A DNA stretch of 64,000 nucleotides from Tubiluchus corallicola (Eukaryota > Priapulida > Priapulimorpha > Priapulimorphida > Tubiluchidae), in the NCBI GenBank assembly GCA_030141605.1, contig JAQGDQ010000146.1, forward strand, positions 1 to 64,000. Reading direction: 5' to 3'. The notes beneath the pieces were generated by a model that was not told where the DNA came from, ran no database searches, and saw only the letters and a program-made list of their open reading frames with translations. The position numbers and the translations under genes are program-made. Below are positions 44,803 to 55,359 of this stretch, one piece after another (within the stretch, counting starts at the first letter, position 1; every line of letters begins with the position of its first letter).

Positions 44803-45045
44803 CCTTGTCTGCAGTAACAATGTCCTAAGAGCCAAACGGAACGAGCTCCACGAACTTTCTCACCTGCTAAATGATTTCAGATGATCACCTCATTTGGTCA
44901 GAAGGTTAAAGTGGAACTACATACTTTACCTTCCTGACATATTGGTGCTAATCACGAGGGTCGCTTTGTTAATTACGTCGCAGGTTAATAATGCAACGAG
45001 AAAGTCAGCACAAGTTTGCTTACTGAAATGCATTTAAGAACAACG
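44803..45045. repeat. Diverged duplicated segment, copy A
   Basis: This segment is related to 46930-47190. Both contain a GAGAAAGTTYGTGG stretch (minus strand) ahead of a CAAGGTAWGT-like donor, and shared CACCTCATT, GTGCTAAT and TTAATTACGTC blocks in the same order. The minus strand of this copy has an exon-like block with GEKVRGARSVW. The copies bracket the satellite and TGAA tract. Confidence 0.55.
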
Positions 45046-45078
45046 AATCATGAAAATGTTTCACACGAATTTTTTTAA

Positions 45079-45860
45079 GACTCAGTCGGTCGGTCATTCA
45101 GTCAGTCGTTCGGTCGGTCAGTCAGTTTATGATAGTTTGTCAGTTTTAGTTTTTGCGTGTCGGGGCTTGTTGCTACTGTTTCTTATGCAGTGTAACAGTC
45201 AGAGAATCAGTCAGTTGGTTGGTCGGTCAGTCAGTTTATGATAGTTTGTCAGTTTTAGTTTTTGGGTGTCGGGGCTTGTTTGTACTGTTTTTTATGCAGT
45301 GAAACAGTCAGTTGGTTGGTCGGTCAGTCAGTTTAGGATAGTTTGTCAGTTTTAGTTTTTGGGTGTCGGGGCTTGTTTGTACTGTTGCTTATGCAGTGCA
45401 ACAGTCAGTGAATCAGTCAGTTGGTTGGTCGGTCAGTCAGTTTATGATAATTTGTCAGTTTTAGTTTTTGCGTGTCGGGGTTTGTTAGTACTGTTTCTTA
45501 TGCAGTGAAACAGTCAGTGAATCAGTCAGTTGGTTGGTCGGTCAGTCAGTTTAGGATAGTTTGTCAGTTTTAGTTTTTGGGTGTCGGGGTTTGTTTGTAC
45601 TGTTGCTTATGCAGTGCAACAGTCAGTGAATCAGTCAGTTGGTTGGTCGGTCAGTCAGTTTATGATAATTTGTCAGTTTTAGTTTTTGCGTGTCGGGGTT
45701 TGTTAGTACTGTTTCTTATGCAGTGAAACAGTCAGTGAATCAGTCAGTTGGTTGGTCGGTCAGTCAGTAGTAGTTTCAGTTTTTGCGTGTCGGGACTTGC
45801 TTGTACTGTTTCTTATGCAGTAAAACAGCCAGTGAATCAGTCAGTTGGTTAGTCGGTCAG
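45079..45860. repeat. Satellite array, ~94-111-bp unit, about seven copies
   Basis: Each unit combines a CAGT/CGGT tetranucleotide-like block (GTTGGTTGGTCGGTCAGTCA) with TTTGTCAGTTTTAGTTTTTG and a TGTCGGGGYTTGTTTGTACT block. Units vary in length because the tetranucleotide block expands and contracts; alternate units (TTATGATA / TTAGGATA) hint at a two-unit higher-order repeat. Confidence 0.93.
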
Positions 45861-46098
45861 GGGAAGGTGATAACAAGATGGGAATTTCCTCTTTTTGATG
45901 GCCACTGAGCTTAGAATGACACCTGCGGGGGGGTATGTGCACCTGACCAGCAAACTGCGTTATACACTATTTGCCAAAAGTCTGTTATGGACAAAACCCG
46001 TTTATGGAGGGGGTCCTGAGTTGGGTGCATTGAGTTCATACAAGCAACTTTTGCCGTGGCTAAATTTTCTGTAACGTCGTGCGTGAATAAGTACTAAC

Positions 46099-46590
46099 TG
46101 AATGAATGAATGAATGAATGAATGAAAGAGTGAATGAACGAATGAGTGAAAGAATGAATGAATGAAAGAATGAATGAATAAATGAATGAATGAATGAATG
46201 AATGAATGAATGAATGAATGAATGAATGAATGAATGAATGAATGAATGAATGAATGAATGAATGAATGAATGAATGAATGAATGGACGAATGAACGGACG
46301 GACGGATGAATGAATGAATGAATGAATGGGTGAATGAATGAATGAATGAATGAATGAATGAATGAATGAATGAATGAATGAATGAATGAATGAATGAATG
46401 AATGAATGAATGAATGAATGAATGAATGAATGAATGAATGAAAGAGTGAATGAATGAATGAATGAAAAGATGGAATAGAATGAATGAATGAATGAATGAA
46501 TGAATGAATGAATGAATGAATGAATGAATGAATGAATGAATGAATGAATGAATGAATGAATGAATGAATGAATGAATTAGTGAATGAATG
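46099..46590. repeat. Long TGAA microsatellite
   Basis: About 490 bases of (TGAA)n with scattered interruptions (TGAACGGACGGACGG, GAAAGAGTG). On the minus strand it is an open Phe-Ile-His-Ser repeat of over 100 residues, which I regard as non-coding. Confidence 0.97.
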
Positions 46591-46929
46591 CAGCAGAAAC
46601 TGTTTAACGTCTCGTGATTTAAGCCATTAGGGAGACAACAGTATTCGGGGAAAGAGGACCGCAAAAGTGGTATCAAAGCTGTATGCCGCTCAGAGACAGC
46701 CTATGTGTAATTCATAACATAAAATGGAACTAAAAAAGCCCCTAAAGGCTTCCTAGTCGCAATAAACAATGTTTGAAATAAAACAACGAAGCAGGCATAG
46801 ATAACAGTATAGTTTTAACCAAAGTTGGACAACTATGGATCTTAAAGATTATTAGAAAATGACGACTAAGCTTGTTCGCAAAGTTTGCTGCAAATTTTAG
46901 CAAGATCGTCGACATTTGTGCCTAAAGTT

Positions 46930-47190
46930 TTTACATTACCTTGTTGTAAAAGGAGCTCACAACGAAAAATGAACCACAAACTTTCTCCACGATCTCGAAG
47001 TACTAGTAGCGGACGTCAGAAGACCACCTCATTTTAAGGTTAGACATTAAAATTGCTCTACATGCCTAATTACTACTTTTTGTTTGACAAGTCAGTGCTA
47101 ATGGAGGATTGCCCTTCTAATTACGTCACAAGTCAGACTGTCAGAGTGCAATTAGAAAATCGGCAGAATTCTTGCTCTAAGGCATAAGTA
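46930..47190. repeat. Diverged duplicated segment, copy B
   Basis: Related to 44803-45045 in the same orientation, with many substitutions and small gaps. It includes the GAGAAAGTTTGTGG / CAACAAGGTAATGT block on the minus strand. Confidence 0.5.
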
Positions 47191-47780
47191 CAATGCACAC
47201 TTCTTAGAGATTAGTGTTACCTAAAATGTTAAATAAAATTACTTGTGCTCAATACAGACATTTTTTGTATAGTGACCAGTGCATAGTACATTTTTGCATA
47301 ATATTCTGGACCGGGTTCGATGGCTTAGTGGTCTAAAACTACAAATTGCAGATATTACTAATATGTTTATTGACGACTTACAATCCATACAATTACAATT
47401 GTAATTACAAGTTACAAAGCATTACATAAACAAAGCAGTACATTACAATGAAGTCAAAAACTTTTTACGAATACAGTAACTGGACATGTGCTGTGATAAT
47501 AGACCCCATATCATTAAACATAGCCCATTGGACGCTTGTCGAATGTTTTGCAGAACGGCAGAGAAATGGGTCTTACACAAGAACAGTCTTCTTTGTGGAG
47601 ACTATTAGGGTCTTTCTGGACAACCATAAACCGAATCTACGTTAGACCTATACGACTCCGAGGCAAAAGAATTTAATGGTTGAAGCCTTTTTCCACTGAA
47701 TATTAATTGTCAAAGATCGTTAAATGGGCAAGTACGTTCTACAGCATGGACCAGTAATCAGGACTTAATCTTGTCACATC

Positions 47781-48360
47781 TAATGGCAGACAATGGCAGG
47801 CAATGGCAGACAATGGTAGACAATGGCAGACAATGGTAGACAATGGTAGACAATGGCGGGCAATGGCAGACAATGGCAGACAATGGCGGGCAATGGCAGA
47901 CAATGGCAGGCAATGGCTGACAATGGCGGGCAATGGCAGACAATGGCAGACAATGGTAGACAATGGCGGGCAATGGCAGACAATGGTAGACAATGGCAGA
48001 CAATGGCGGGCAATGGCAGACAATGGTAGACAATGGCGGGCAATGGCAGACAATGGTAGACAATGGCGGGCAATGGCAGACAATGGTAGACAATGGCGGG
48101 CAATGGCAGACAATGGCAGGCAATGGCAGACAATGGCAGACAATGGTAGACAATGGCGGGCAATGGCAGACAATGGTAGACAATGGCGGGCAATGGCAGA
48201 CAATGGTAGACAATGGCGGGCAATGGCAGACAATGGTAGACAATGGCGGGCAATGGCAGACAATGGCAGGCAATGGCAGACAATGGCAGACAATGGTAGA
48301 CAATGGCGGGCAATGGCAGACAATGGCAGACAATGGTAGACAATGGCGGGCAATAGCTGA
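47781..48360. repeat. Minisatellite of 58 decamers (CAATGGCAGA family)
   Basis: 58 ten-base units with no insertion or deletion. Variants are CAATGGCAGA, CAATGGTAGA, CAATGGCGGG, CAATGGCAGG and CAATGGCTGA. A 30-bp triplet order (GGG, AGA, TAGA types) recurs, and a 150-bp super-repeat is visible between 48111 and 48261. Because 30 bp holds no stop, several frames are open on both strands; these ORFs are artefacts of the repeat. Confidence 0.97.
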
Positions 48361-48511
48361 CCATTTTGAATAAAGTCTTTGGTACTTGGTTTCAAATTTT
48401 TGAGACATTAGCCTTACTAATAAACGCAATTTCAATGTTCTATTTGCCAAACTTCACTGTCATTTTTTTAACTTTTCTCATCAAATTTAATAACATTCGA
48501 AACATTCTTAA

Positions 48512-49028
48512 AGGAAAACCGGATGATTGTGTAAACATTAGTTCAGAATAAAGAATGCACTAAAATTTTGAAAACTACAATACGTTTTTTTAAATCAAAG
48601 TTTAGATGAAATAATAATTACCTCGGATACTCAAATTTCGTTAAACTTTCAAAGTTACGCGCGGCTCAGTGAATCTACTAAGATTGGCAACGGCGCCTTT
48701 TTGTCACATTCGCATGGCCGACAAATAGAGGTGGTACTGTGATAACCATTATCATGAACTGCAGTGTTGGTTTTTGACGTCTTATGACATAGAGCCCATT
48801 TTCATGACATCACACGTTTAAACAGTAACACTTACGGAAACGTGCTTGACGCGAAAGGGAGATGCCTGCCGTTGCGCAAACTGTGGTTAGTTTCTGACGT
48901 AAGAAATAACTGTGTTCGGTTGCCGTTAATTAACTTTCTAAGCTAACTATTCTTTATAGGCAAGAAAATGTATATTTTGGACAGTAAATTAAAATGAGAT
49001 TGAGTCTAAACAATCGTCCGGTTTTCCT
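48512..49028. mobile_element. TTAA-flanked MITE, second copy
   Basis: 517 bp with terminal inverted repeats of about 25 bp (AGGAAAACCGGATGATTGTG and the reverse complement of CAATCGTCCGGTTTTCCT; one to three mismatches). It is flanked by TTAA on both sides (48508-48511, 49029-49032), the target typical of piggyBac-type transposition. No ORF. Confidence 0.8.
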
Positions 49029-49044
49029 TTAAACTTTGGTTTAT

Positions 49045-49372
49045 TTAGTTTGACAAGACAGAAAGTTGCCAGCTCATGCGACATCCTCCTCCTCGTCCAT
49101 CAGTGTCATCCCTGTAAAAGGGAGTCCAGAATCCAGCCCATGCGCACAGCTTGCGTGCGGCTCCCCCACCACATTGACCGCCGTCACCATCCGGGTGCCA
49201 GCTCATGCGACATCCTCCTGACCCAGGGCTCAGCGTTGCTAGGAACGCTCAGTTTCCATGACATTCTGCACCCGCCTCCTCGATCGTCCGTGTCATCCCG
49301 ATAGTAGGGCGTGTACTGCCCCACCTGTGCACACCTGATGTACTCGTGGTTACGTTGATTCACACCATTACA
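49045..49372 (-). CDS. Terminal exon with duplicated Cys-rich RDDTD motif
   Basis: On the minus strand an exon opens after TTTCTTTGCAG at 49372. Frame 1 encodes CNGVNQRNHEYIRCAQVGQY then TPYYRDDTDDRGGGCRMSW, and stops at 49184-49186. Directly downstream, in another frame, a second copy reads QCGGGAARKLCAWAGFWTPF then YRDDTDGRGGGCRMSW, and stops at 49045-49047 with an overlapping AATAAA. A third partial GGCRMSW lies between. I know this WTPFYRDDTDGRGGGCRMSW-type block only as a conserved invertebrate extracellular C-terminal motif without a named function. Upstream exons were not found. The single-base frame offset means only copy 1 is read unless splicing or sequence differs. It may be related to the EGF/collagen-like gene at 41.5-43.8 kb. 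Confidence 0.6.
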
Positions 49373-49399
49373 CTGCAAAGAAAGAACGAAGATAAAGTA

Positions 49400-50205
49400 A
49401 GCCAACTTTTTACCTGTGTATAAGTTATAAGTTTATTTATTTCCACTCTGCGTCTAACTGTTATAATAAAAATACAGATAATTTCACTGAAGTAAACATA
49501 AATATAAATGCAATATTATCCAGAAATTACAAAAGAGATTCTTATGCAGCATATACATGTGCAAATTACATTACAGAGTAATTTTGATGCATACAGTTTG
49601 AGCCTAAAAGCATAGCTTGACAGGCCAAACTTTACGTGGAAATCTTAAAGAAGTGATTAATAATTCAAATAATCATCAAGTATACATAAAAGTGGGGCGG
49701 AGGGAGTAGTGAATGAAAGATGAAATGGAGTGAGAACTAAGAAAAACTGTGATTATGATTATAAAGTGTTTAGTAACCTGTTGAGCATAGTCACGTTTTA
49801 TTAAAATTACTGTGGAAAAAGAATGCAGGTGATTACCATTATCAAACTGTGTTACTCTCAATACTTTTGAAATATTTCTTTTCTGACGGTTTTTTTTTTA
49901 AAGTTGAAAGGGAGTGACTACATTTTGAATTGCGGCTTAGTCTATTCCATTGGACTGGTCCCATATAGCTAATGCACTCGTACTTTTGCATAGCTGCAAC
50001 CGATTTTCCTGTTCCGAGATGTTCGTGGAATTTACTTTTTATCAATAAATGTTAAATAATAAAATGCTTGCGTAAATCAAAATTATGTTAATTTGTTGAA
50101 GTTCAGACATTGCTCTTATTCAGTGTTAAAAACAATTTTACTATAAAATGCTCAAATACACCAAATAATATCAAAGAACTATCTAAGAAAAGCTAGTAAT
50201 TTGTA
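49400..50205. other. Non-coding AT-rich stretch
   Basis: No gene, repeat or transposon end that I can support. A minus-strand search for upstream exons of the RDDTD exon gave nothing convincing. Confidence 0.3.
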
Positions 50206-51010
50206 TTGTTACATAAAAATAAAAACAAAATAAAGGGATTTTCAAGTAAGTATAAAAAATATAGGTCTATATCACATGACATGACAAGAAAACAAATAAT
50301 ATATACTACTGAGTATACAGATTCACAAGACCTAAGCAAACTGGTTAACAGTGAACTAAATATGATAGAAAAATACATGAAAGCCAACAGATTTTAACTA
50401 ATTTAAAACTAAATTTATGCTAAAAACAATAAAACAAAAATAGGTGGAGCAGAAGACTGGTCATATTAGTTAATAAGAAACTGTCATGGGAGCACACATC
50501 AAATATATCAAAATACAAGTTAAGTCGCATATATTGAAACGAATTAAAACTAAGGAAATATGTTAATCAAGCAACTCTAAAACTCATATACCAATCAATA
50601 CCATATCTGTACTTAAATTACTGCATTCTAACCTGGGGAAGAGCATATTCATCAACACTAAAACGGCTAAAAACACATCAATATAAAATCGTCAAACTTA
50701 TAACATTTGCTGGAAAATCTGATCATGCTACTCCATCATTCATGCTGGCATTACGAAAACTTAGAGACACTTTAAAATTTAAAATCACTAAAATTTATGT
50801 GCAAGTACAAGTGGGGTTTCTTTCCAAATATTTTTAATGATCATTTCACGCCTCTTGCAGAAGTACATTCTTACTATACCAGAGTTGCTAGTAGTGATAT
50901 TTTTTTGTAGAGAGGTTCCAAATTAGATGCAGATTTAAATGTGTTAAACGAAGGGAGCTATATTATAGCGGAGCTAAACTCCCTACAAAGAACATCAATA
51001 TTGGCCCTAT
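50206..51010 (+). pseudogene. Degenerate LINE (non-LTR) RT 3' region
   Basis: Broken plus-strand frames follow the C-terminal part of a LINE RT: LVNSELNMIEKYMKANRF (thumb-region block), W-E-H-type stretch, YLNYCILTWGRAYSSTLKRL (cf. YGI-WG block), FNDHFTPLAEVHSYYTRVAS (cf. HSYNTR), and a final RTSILAL-like part. Several stops interrupt it. Confidence 0.75.
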
Positions 51011-51788
51011 AAAATCATTATTAACAGTTACAAAAAACCGCTAATAGACATATATGCATTACCATTAAATTAATTACAGCTTACGTTATGACTATTAACA
51101 GCGACACTTATATTTACTAATATTATTGGTAAAAAAAACCTACAAAATTGTGCAAATATGCAGTGAAAATTAGTTAAATATGGGAAGTATGTGTCCCATG
51201 TGACATTGAGATTAATTTCTTCATTTGATTTACAATTGTATAAAAAAAATGTTTCACAAAACTCAATTGCGTGTATCGACTACTTCTCGGCACTCACATT
51301 AATTACTGCTTTTCTTTTTCAGTTATTTAACCATATATGCATTATTTTTGCAAAAATGTGAACATTATTGTTATTATTCATATAGTAATTATTTATTGGG
51401 ATGCCTTTATACCACTTGTACTTTTTTCTCAATTATGTCATTATTGTTATGCGTAGATTCGTATTTCAAATTTTATTCACGTTGTCAGCAATAGCTGCCA
51501 TGTTTAATATTTTACTTTTTATATTTGCCTTGATTATTCCTTTTATGTACACTAACTAAAGTTACAACTAGTTTCATCACAATTTTTTGCTGATATTACA
51601 AAACTGATTTACAGGGGATGGGTGACAAGATGACCTATTGTTTTTCCTCTCTCCGTTTCCTTGGATACAGTATTTTGTAAAATGGTATATTTGTTACATT
51701 ATTGGAGAAAATAAAAGTCTATGTCTATGTCAATGCAACATTGACCAAAGCGACAATAATTTAAATTTTAGCAAGTGCTTAAATGAGT

Positions 51789-52197
51789 GGGGGTGAGCAT
51801 TCTCTACCAGAAAGCGAATTCGAATCGAACCGAATTTGTGACTTTCGAATTCGAATCGAACCGAACTTCAGTGTTTCGAATTCGAACCGAATTCGAATTG
51901 AGATCGAAAGATTTTCGAACAAGTTTTCGAACCACCAGCAAAAATTAGTCTTACAAAGATCATGCATATCACTAGATTTTGTTCTGCAATAAAACGACTA
52001 GTAATTTCTTTAAAATTGTGTGCAGAAATCACAGCTAAATTATGCTAATTGCATGATGTTTCAATCGTTTTAGTGATAAAGAACATATATGATTGAAGTG
52101 CTGAATTATTCGAATCTATAATTTTGGATTCGAATCGAGTTCGAACTAAAAAAACTCGTTCGAATCGAATTCGAGCGTTCGATGCTCACCCCTATTA
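51789..52197. mobile_element. MITE rich in TTCGAAT motifs
   Basis: About 409 bp with inverted ends GGGGTGAGCAT / ATGCTCACCCC. An 8-bp direct repeat AAATGAGT lies outside (51781-51788 and 52198-52205), consistent with a hAT-type target duplication, although the left end seems to lack a few bases present on the right. Interior is dominated by short palindromic GAATTCGAATCGAACC-type sequence. No coding capacity. Confidence 0.65.
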
Positions 52198-52300
52198 AAA
52201 TGAGTCTATTTATGATTGTGCCAGCACAAAGTTGTTTCTTTTCTACTGAAACGTTTTCAATGTTTGCAGTGATTGCGATTCTATTGCATTGATTTTTTAG

Positions 52301-52608
52301 GCTGGATTGGAATGGATGAAGAATTTGTACTATTTACCAAAGACATGATCCTTAAAAACCTACAAGGTGAAGGTACACGTGTTTTGGCCAAGTCTGAATG
52401 TGACACTACTTATTTTGCTGATGACACACGAATAAAAGAAACTTTAGAATCCAATTCAAAAAATTGTCAGATATTCATGAGCATAAATCCCTTGAGCCTG
52501 CTACAAATTTAACAGATTTGGAAAAGGCAGGTGTTGGAAATTTCCATCACCTCAACAAAGATAATGCCTATTTGAAGCCAGACAGTACAAGAGAAACTAA
52601 TATTTCAG
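52301..52608 (+). pseudogene. Exon-like block with a one-base frameshift
   Basis: The block is bounded by a strong acceptor (GATTTTTTAG) and donor (TTTCAG/GTAAGT). The first half is open with IGMDEEFVLFTKDM and KSECDTTYFADDTR. After an A-run at about 52458-52463 the frame shifts, and the rest is open as LSDIHEHKSLEPATNLTDL and onwards. The block is 308 bp; one added base would make a 309-bp symmetric phase-1 exon. I do not recognise the acidic protein. Likely a decayed or mis-sequenced exon. Confidence 0.35.
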
Positions 52609-53119
52609 GTAAGTTGGTGTTGCCATTGTACAGCTGTAAGATGCATATCGAAGCAATAAATAAAATTTTGTGGGAATTACATTTAGCTTTTACACATATG
52701 AAAATTTTTGAAATATAAATTAAGATCTGTATTACAGTACTTATTAAGTCAAGACTATAAAGCACAAAATCAGGATTAAGGCAACATGGGTCCACTAGTA
52801 AAATATATGAAGTTATTAAGCTTAGATTTATCAGCACCATAATTAATTTGCTATTGTGTGACTTAGAAAGAGTAACATAAATTATGAGAGTTAGACTGAT
52901 TGCCAATAGGCTAATGTTGACGATAGGCCTATAACATGCACACATTTCATCATTAGTGGGTACATTATATGAAGTACAGGCGGCACTAAATAGTAGCATA
53001 AATAGCAAAAACGTTATTTTTAAACTGAACATAAAACCGTCAATACCAATGAAATTCAGTCGGGAAACTCGAAATAAATTTGTTTGCTACAACGGGAGCT
53101 TCTTAGATACAAATTTTAA

Positions 53120-53413
53120 TTACAGAAAATTGTTTAAGAACTTTTGCACAGCGTTACTAATGAGCTCATTCAATTGTTCTTTCTTTTCAGGGTCACAATT
53201 TGATGCAGGCGAGCCAGTGGTTGGGGTGCTAATCTGTTTTGGTTGCTTGTGTAGTACCTGTGCGTATGTGCTAATATGTTGTTTATTATTCACGAGTAGG
53301 TCTTGATCAGTGGTGTTGTTGTTTGTTGTAATGTAACAATCCTGATCAGGTACCAGCGATGGCAGCAAAGCCGGTCTTCTCAATGTTTGCTGTAGTATAA
53401 AATTATCATTCAT
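53120..53413 (-). CDS. Possible retrotransposon ORF1/Gag-like fragment
   Basis: A 97-codon ORF, polar and Gln/Asn/Thr-rich, with YAQVLHKQPKQISTPTTGSP and ending EKKEQLNELISNAVQKFLNN. The composition and short helical C-terminus resemble LINE ORF1 proteins, but no diagnostic motif is present. Chance ORF is the alternative. Confidence 0.25.
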   Translation of the reverse strand: MNDNFILQQTLRRPALLPSLVPDQDCYITTNNNTTDQDLLVNNKQHISTYAQVLHKQPKQISTPTTGSPASNCDPEKKEQLNELISNAVQKFLNNFL

Positions 53414-54057
53414 TTCCTTGCTTTTGTGTAATTGACGCTGTTTGTCCTATAATGGGCTTTACTGGCCTACTATTATACCGTTTAGGCGCAATTCACCTTT
53501 TATTGTCACTGGTCAAGCAGTGGTGGTATACTGGCTGTGAAACAGGTTTTACTCACGGTTTTTGCTTTCTAGTTTTTACTCAATGTTCAGGGAAGCAGTT
53601 ATCTATTCATGTTTCTATAGTTCAATAAACATTTTTCTGTTGTGTGCAGTACAAATATTTATTATAGATTTTAGGTTCTTAAACCATACTTCTCTGTGTC
53701 TAAACTCAACAACTTCGAAAATGACTTTCACGGTTCTTATCATTTTTGTCGTTGTTGTTATTTTTAGGTGTTGTTCTTCTTTACAATTTGTTGAATCTAG
53801 TGAAAGAATATCGTGCTGGCGAATTGTGTAATATGTGTAAAAACTTGGAGTGTTTACTGGTGAAAGAATCACAGAAAGTTGGTAAAAAGATATCGCGCAC
53901 ATAGATTCATAGGCAAAATTGGCCTATTTGTATACTTTTGGAGTTGCTTGATACTGCCAGACTAAAAGACCTAGTTTATAGGCAAGTACGTTTTGTTAAA
54001 CACCTTGAAGGATCTTTTGTATCTTTTCACATCTCCTACAGTTAGAACAATAAAACT

Positions 54058-55218
54058 ATGAGTACGAAAAAACTTGCTGTCGTCACTGGTGTGATTTTTA
54101 CCTTAACAATGGCTGTCTTGTATAATTCATGGACCATAAATCCACAGTTACTTGACGCAAGACGTTTTAGCCCGACTTCAGAAAGAGTTGAAAGCTATTA
54201 TTCTTCCTTCACTAGTAACCTAACAGTTTCACCTACCCGGAAATTAATTTTGTTTTGGAATAAGTTCCACAGAGATGATTTTTTTGGTTTTGGAAAAGGA
54301 AGTAAGCCTTTTGAAATGTGTGACATGTGGGATAGAAATTGTGAAACAACAAATGACAAGTCTCGCTTGAATGAAAGTGATGCGGTTGTTGTGCACATGA
54401 GAAATACAGAAGAGAGCAATCTTACTCCTTTCCCTGTTTACCGACCACCAGGACAAAGATGGGTTTTCTTTTTGTGGGAAACACCAATCAGAATGTTTCC
54501 CAACACAAAAGGAAAAATCCCAGATTTGTCACATTTAAATGACTTTTTTAACTGGACGATGACATATCGTCTAGATTCTGACTTTCCTCGCGTCCATGGA
54601 GAAGTTGTCTCACGTCCTTCACCTCGTGTTGAGATTGTTAAAAATTACGCTAAAGGAAAGACAAAACTAGTGGCTTGGTTCGTAAGTGACTGCAACAAAG
54701 ATTATACTGGGCGAATAGAATATGCCAAAGAGTTACAGAAATACATCTCTGTTGATGTATATGGCAAATGTGGTAACCTAACATGTCCGAAAAAAGGCCG
54801 TTATTGTGATAAGATGTTAAAACGCGACTATAAATTTTATTTGTCATTTGAAAATTCTTACTGTCGTGACTATATTACAGAGAAAGTTTATAACAGGTTA
54901 ATGTTCAGAAATGTGATTCCCGTAGTGAGAGGTGCTGCTGATTACACAAAGTTAACCCCACCACATTCAGTAATCAATACAGCAGATTTTGATTCAGCTA
55001 AAAAACTTGCCGAATACCTCTTGTATTTGGATAAGAACGACACTGCTTATTCACGATATTTTGCCTGGAAGCAGAATTATTCCATAGCAAGAAAAGCAAA
55101 GCGAAGCTTCTGCTATTTGTGCAAAAAACTGAATAATCCGAGTGAACCAGCAAAAACATACAACATACAAGACTGGTGGGTAAAGCAAGGAAATTGCACC
55201 GAGATACAAAGACAATAA
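54058..55218 (+). CDS. GT10 alpha-1,3-fucosyltransferase-like enzyme
   Basis: 386 residues, single exon. Type II Golgi protein: short cytoplasmic start, TM ~7-27 (LAVVTGVIFTLTMAVLYNSW), then a stem and lumenal catalytic domain. GT10 signatures: acceptor-side block WVFFLWETP (~140), and the GDP-fucose-binding block FYLSFENSYCRDYITEKVYN (~259-278) followed by NVIPVVRGAADY and later FAWKQNYS. These match alpha-1,3/1,4-fucosyltransferases, which transfer fucose from GDP-fucose to GlcNAc in glycans. Conserved Cys residues and N-glycosylation sites are present. Length is typical for the family. Acceptor specificity cannot be read from sequence. An AATAAA lies at 55354-55359. Confidence 0.95.
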   Translation: MSTKKLAVVTGVIFTLTMAVLYNSWTINPQLLDARRFSPTSERVESYYSSFTSNLTVSPTRKLILFWNKFHRDDFFGFGKGSKPFEMCDMWDRNCETTNDKSRLNESDAVVVHMRNTEESNLTPFPVYRPPGQRWVFFLWETPIRMFPNTKGKIPDLSHLNDFFNWTMTYRLDSDFPRVHGEVVSRPSPRVEIVKNYAKGKTKLVAWFVSDCNKDYTGRIEYAKELQKYISVDVYGKCGNLTCPKKGRYCDKMLKRDYKFYLSFENSYCRDYITEKVYNRLMFRNVIPVVRGAADYTKLTPPHSVINTADFDSAKKLAEYLLYLDKNDTAYSRYFAWKQNYSIARKAKRSFCYLCKKLNNPSEPAKTYNIQDWWVKQGNCTEIQRQ

Positions 55219-55353
55219 GGTTGTACACGAACCATAACCATCATCCTATTGGTATTTTTATATGTACTGTTTGCTTAATCTTCTGTGAGTTGTTTTCTGT
55301 TTCTGATCATTATGGGCGTGGTTATCATTTTGAAAATATACTGTCATTTGCAG

Positions 55354-55359
55354 AATAAA
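55354..55359 (+). terminator. Polyadenylation signal of the GT10 gene
   Basis: AATAAA 136 bases after the stop codon, in an AT-rich 3' flank. Confidence 0.55.

Noticed and set aside
45050-45241. Plus ORF with SVGHSVSRSVGQS repeats
   Set aside because: Lies in the ~100-bp satellite; composition follows the CAGT/CGGT repeat.
46002-46676. 224-codon Phe-Ile-His-Ser repeat ORF
   Set aside because: Translation of the TGAA microsatellite.
47309-47345. tRNA-like A-box (TGGCTTAGTGGTC) beside a GGTTCGA box
   Set aside because: The boxes are in the wrong order and no cloverleaf forms; at most a scrambled SINE trace.
47739-48450. Long ORFs of up to 230 codons on both strands with ADNGRQWQ or IVCHCPPLS repeats
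   Set aside because: Product of the decamer minisatellite: its 30-bp triple unit has no stop in several frames.
52568-53032. Minus-strand 154-codon ORF with several hydrophobic segments
   Set aside because: AT-driven hydrophobic frame, overlaps the plus-strand exon-like block, no family motif.
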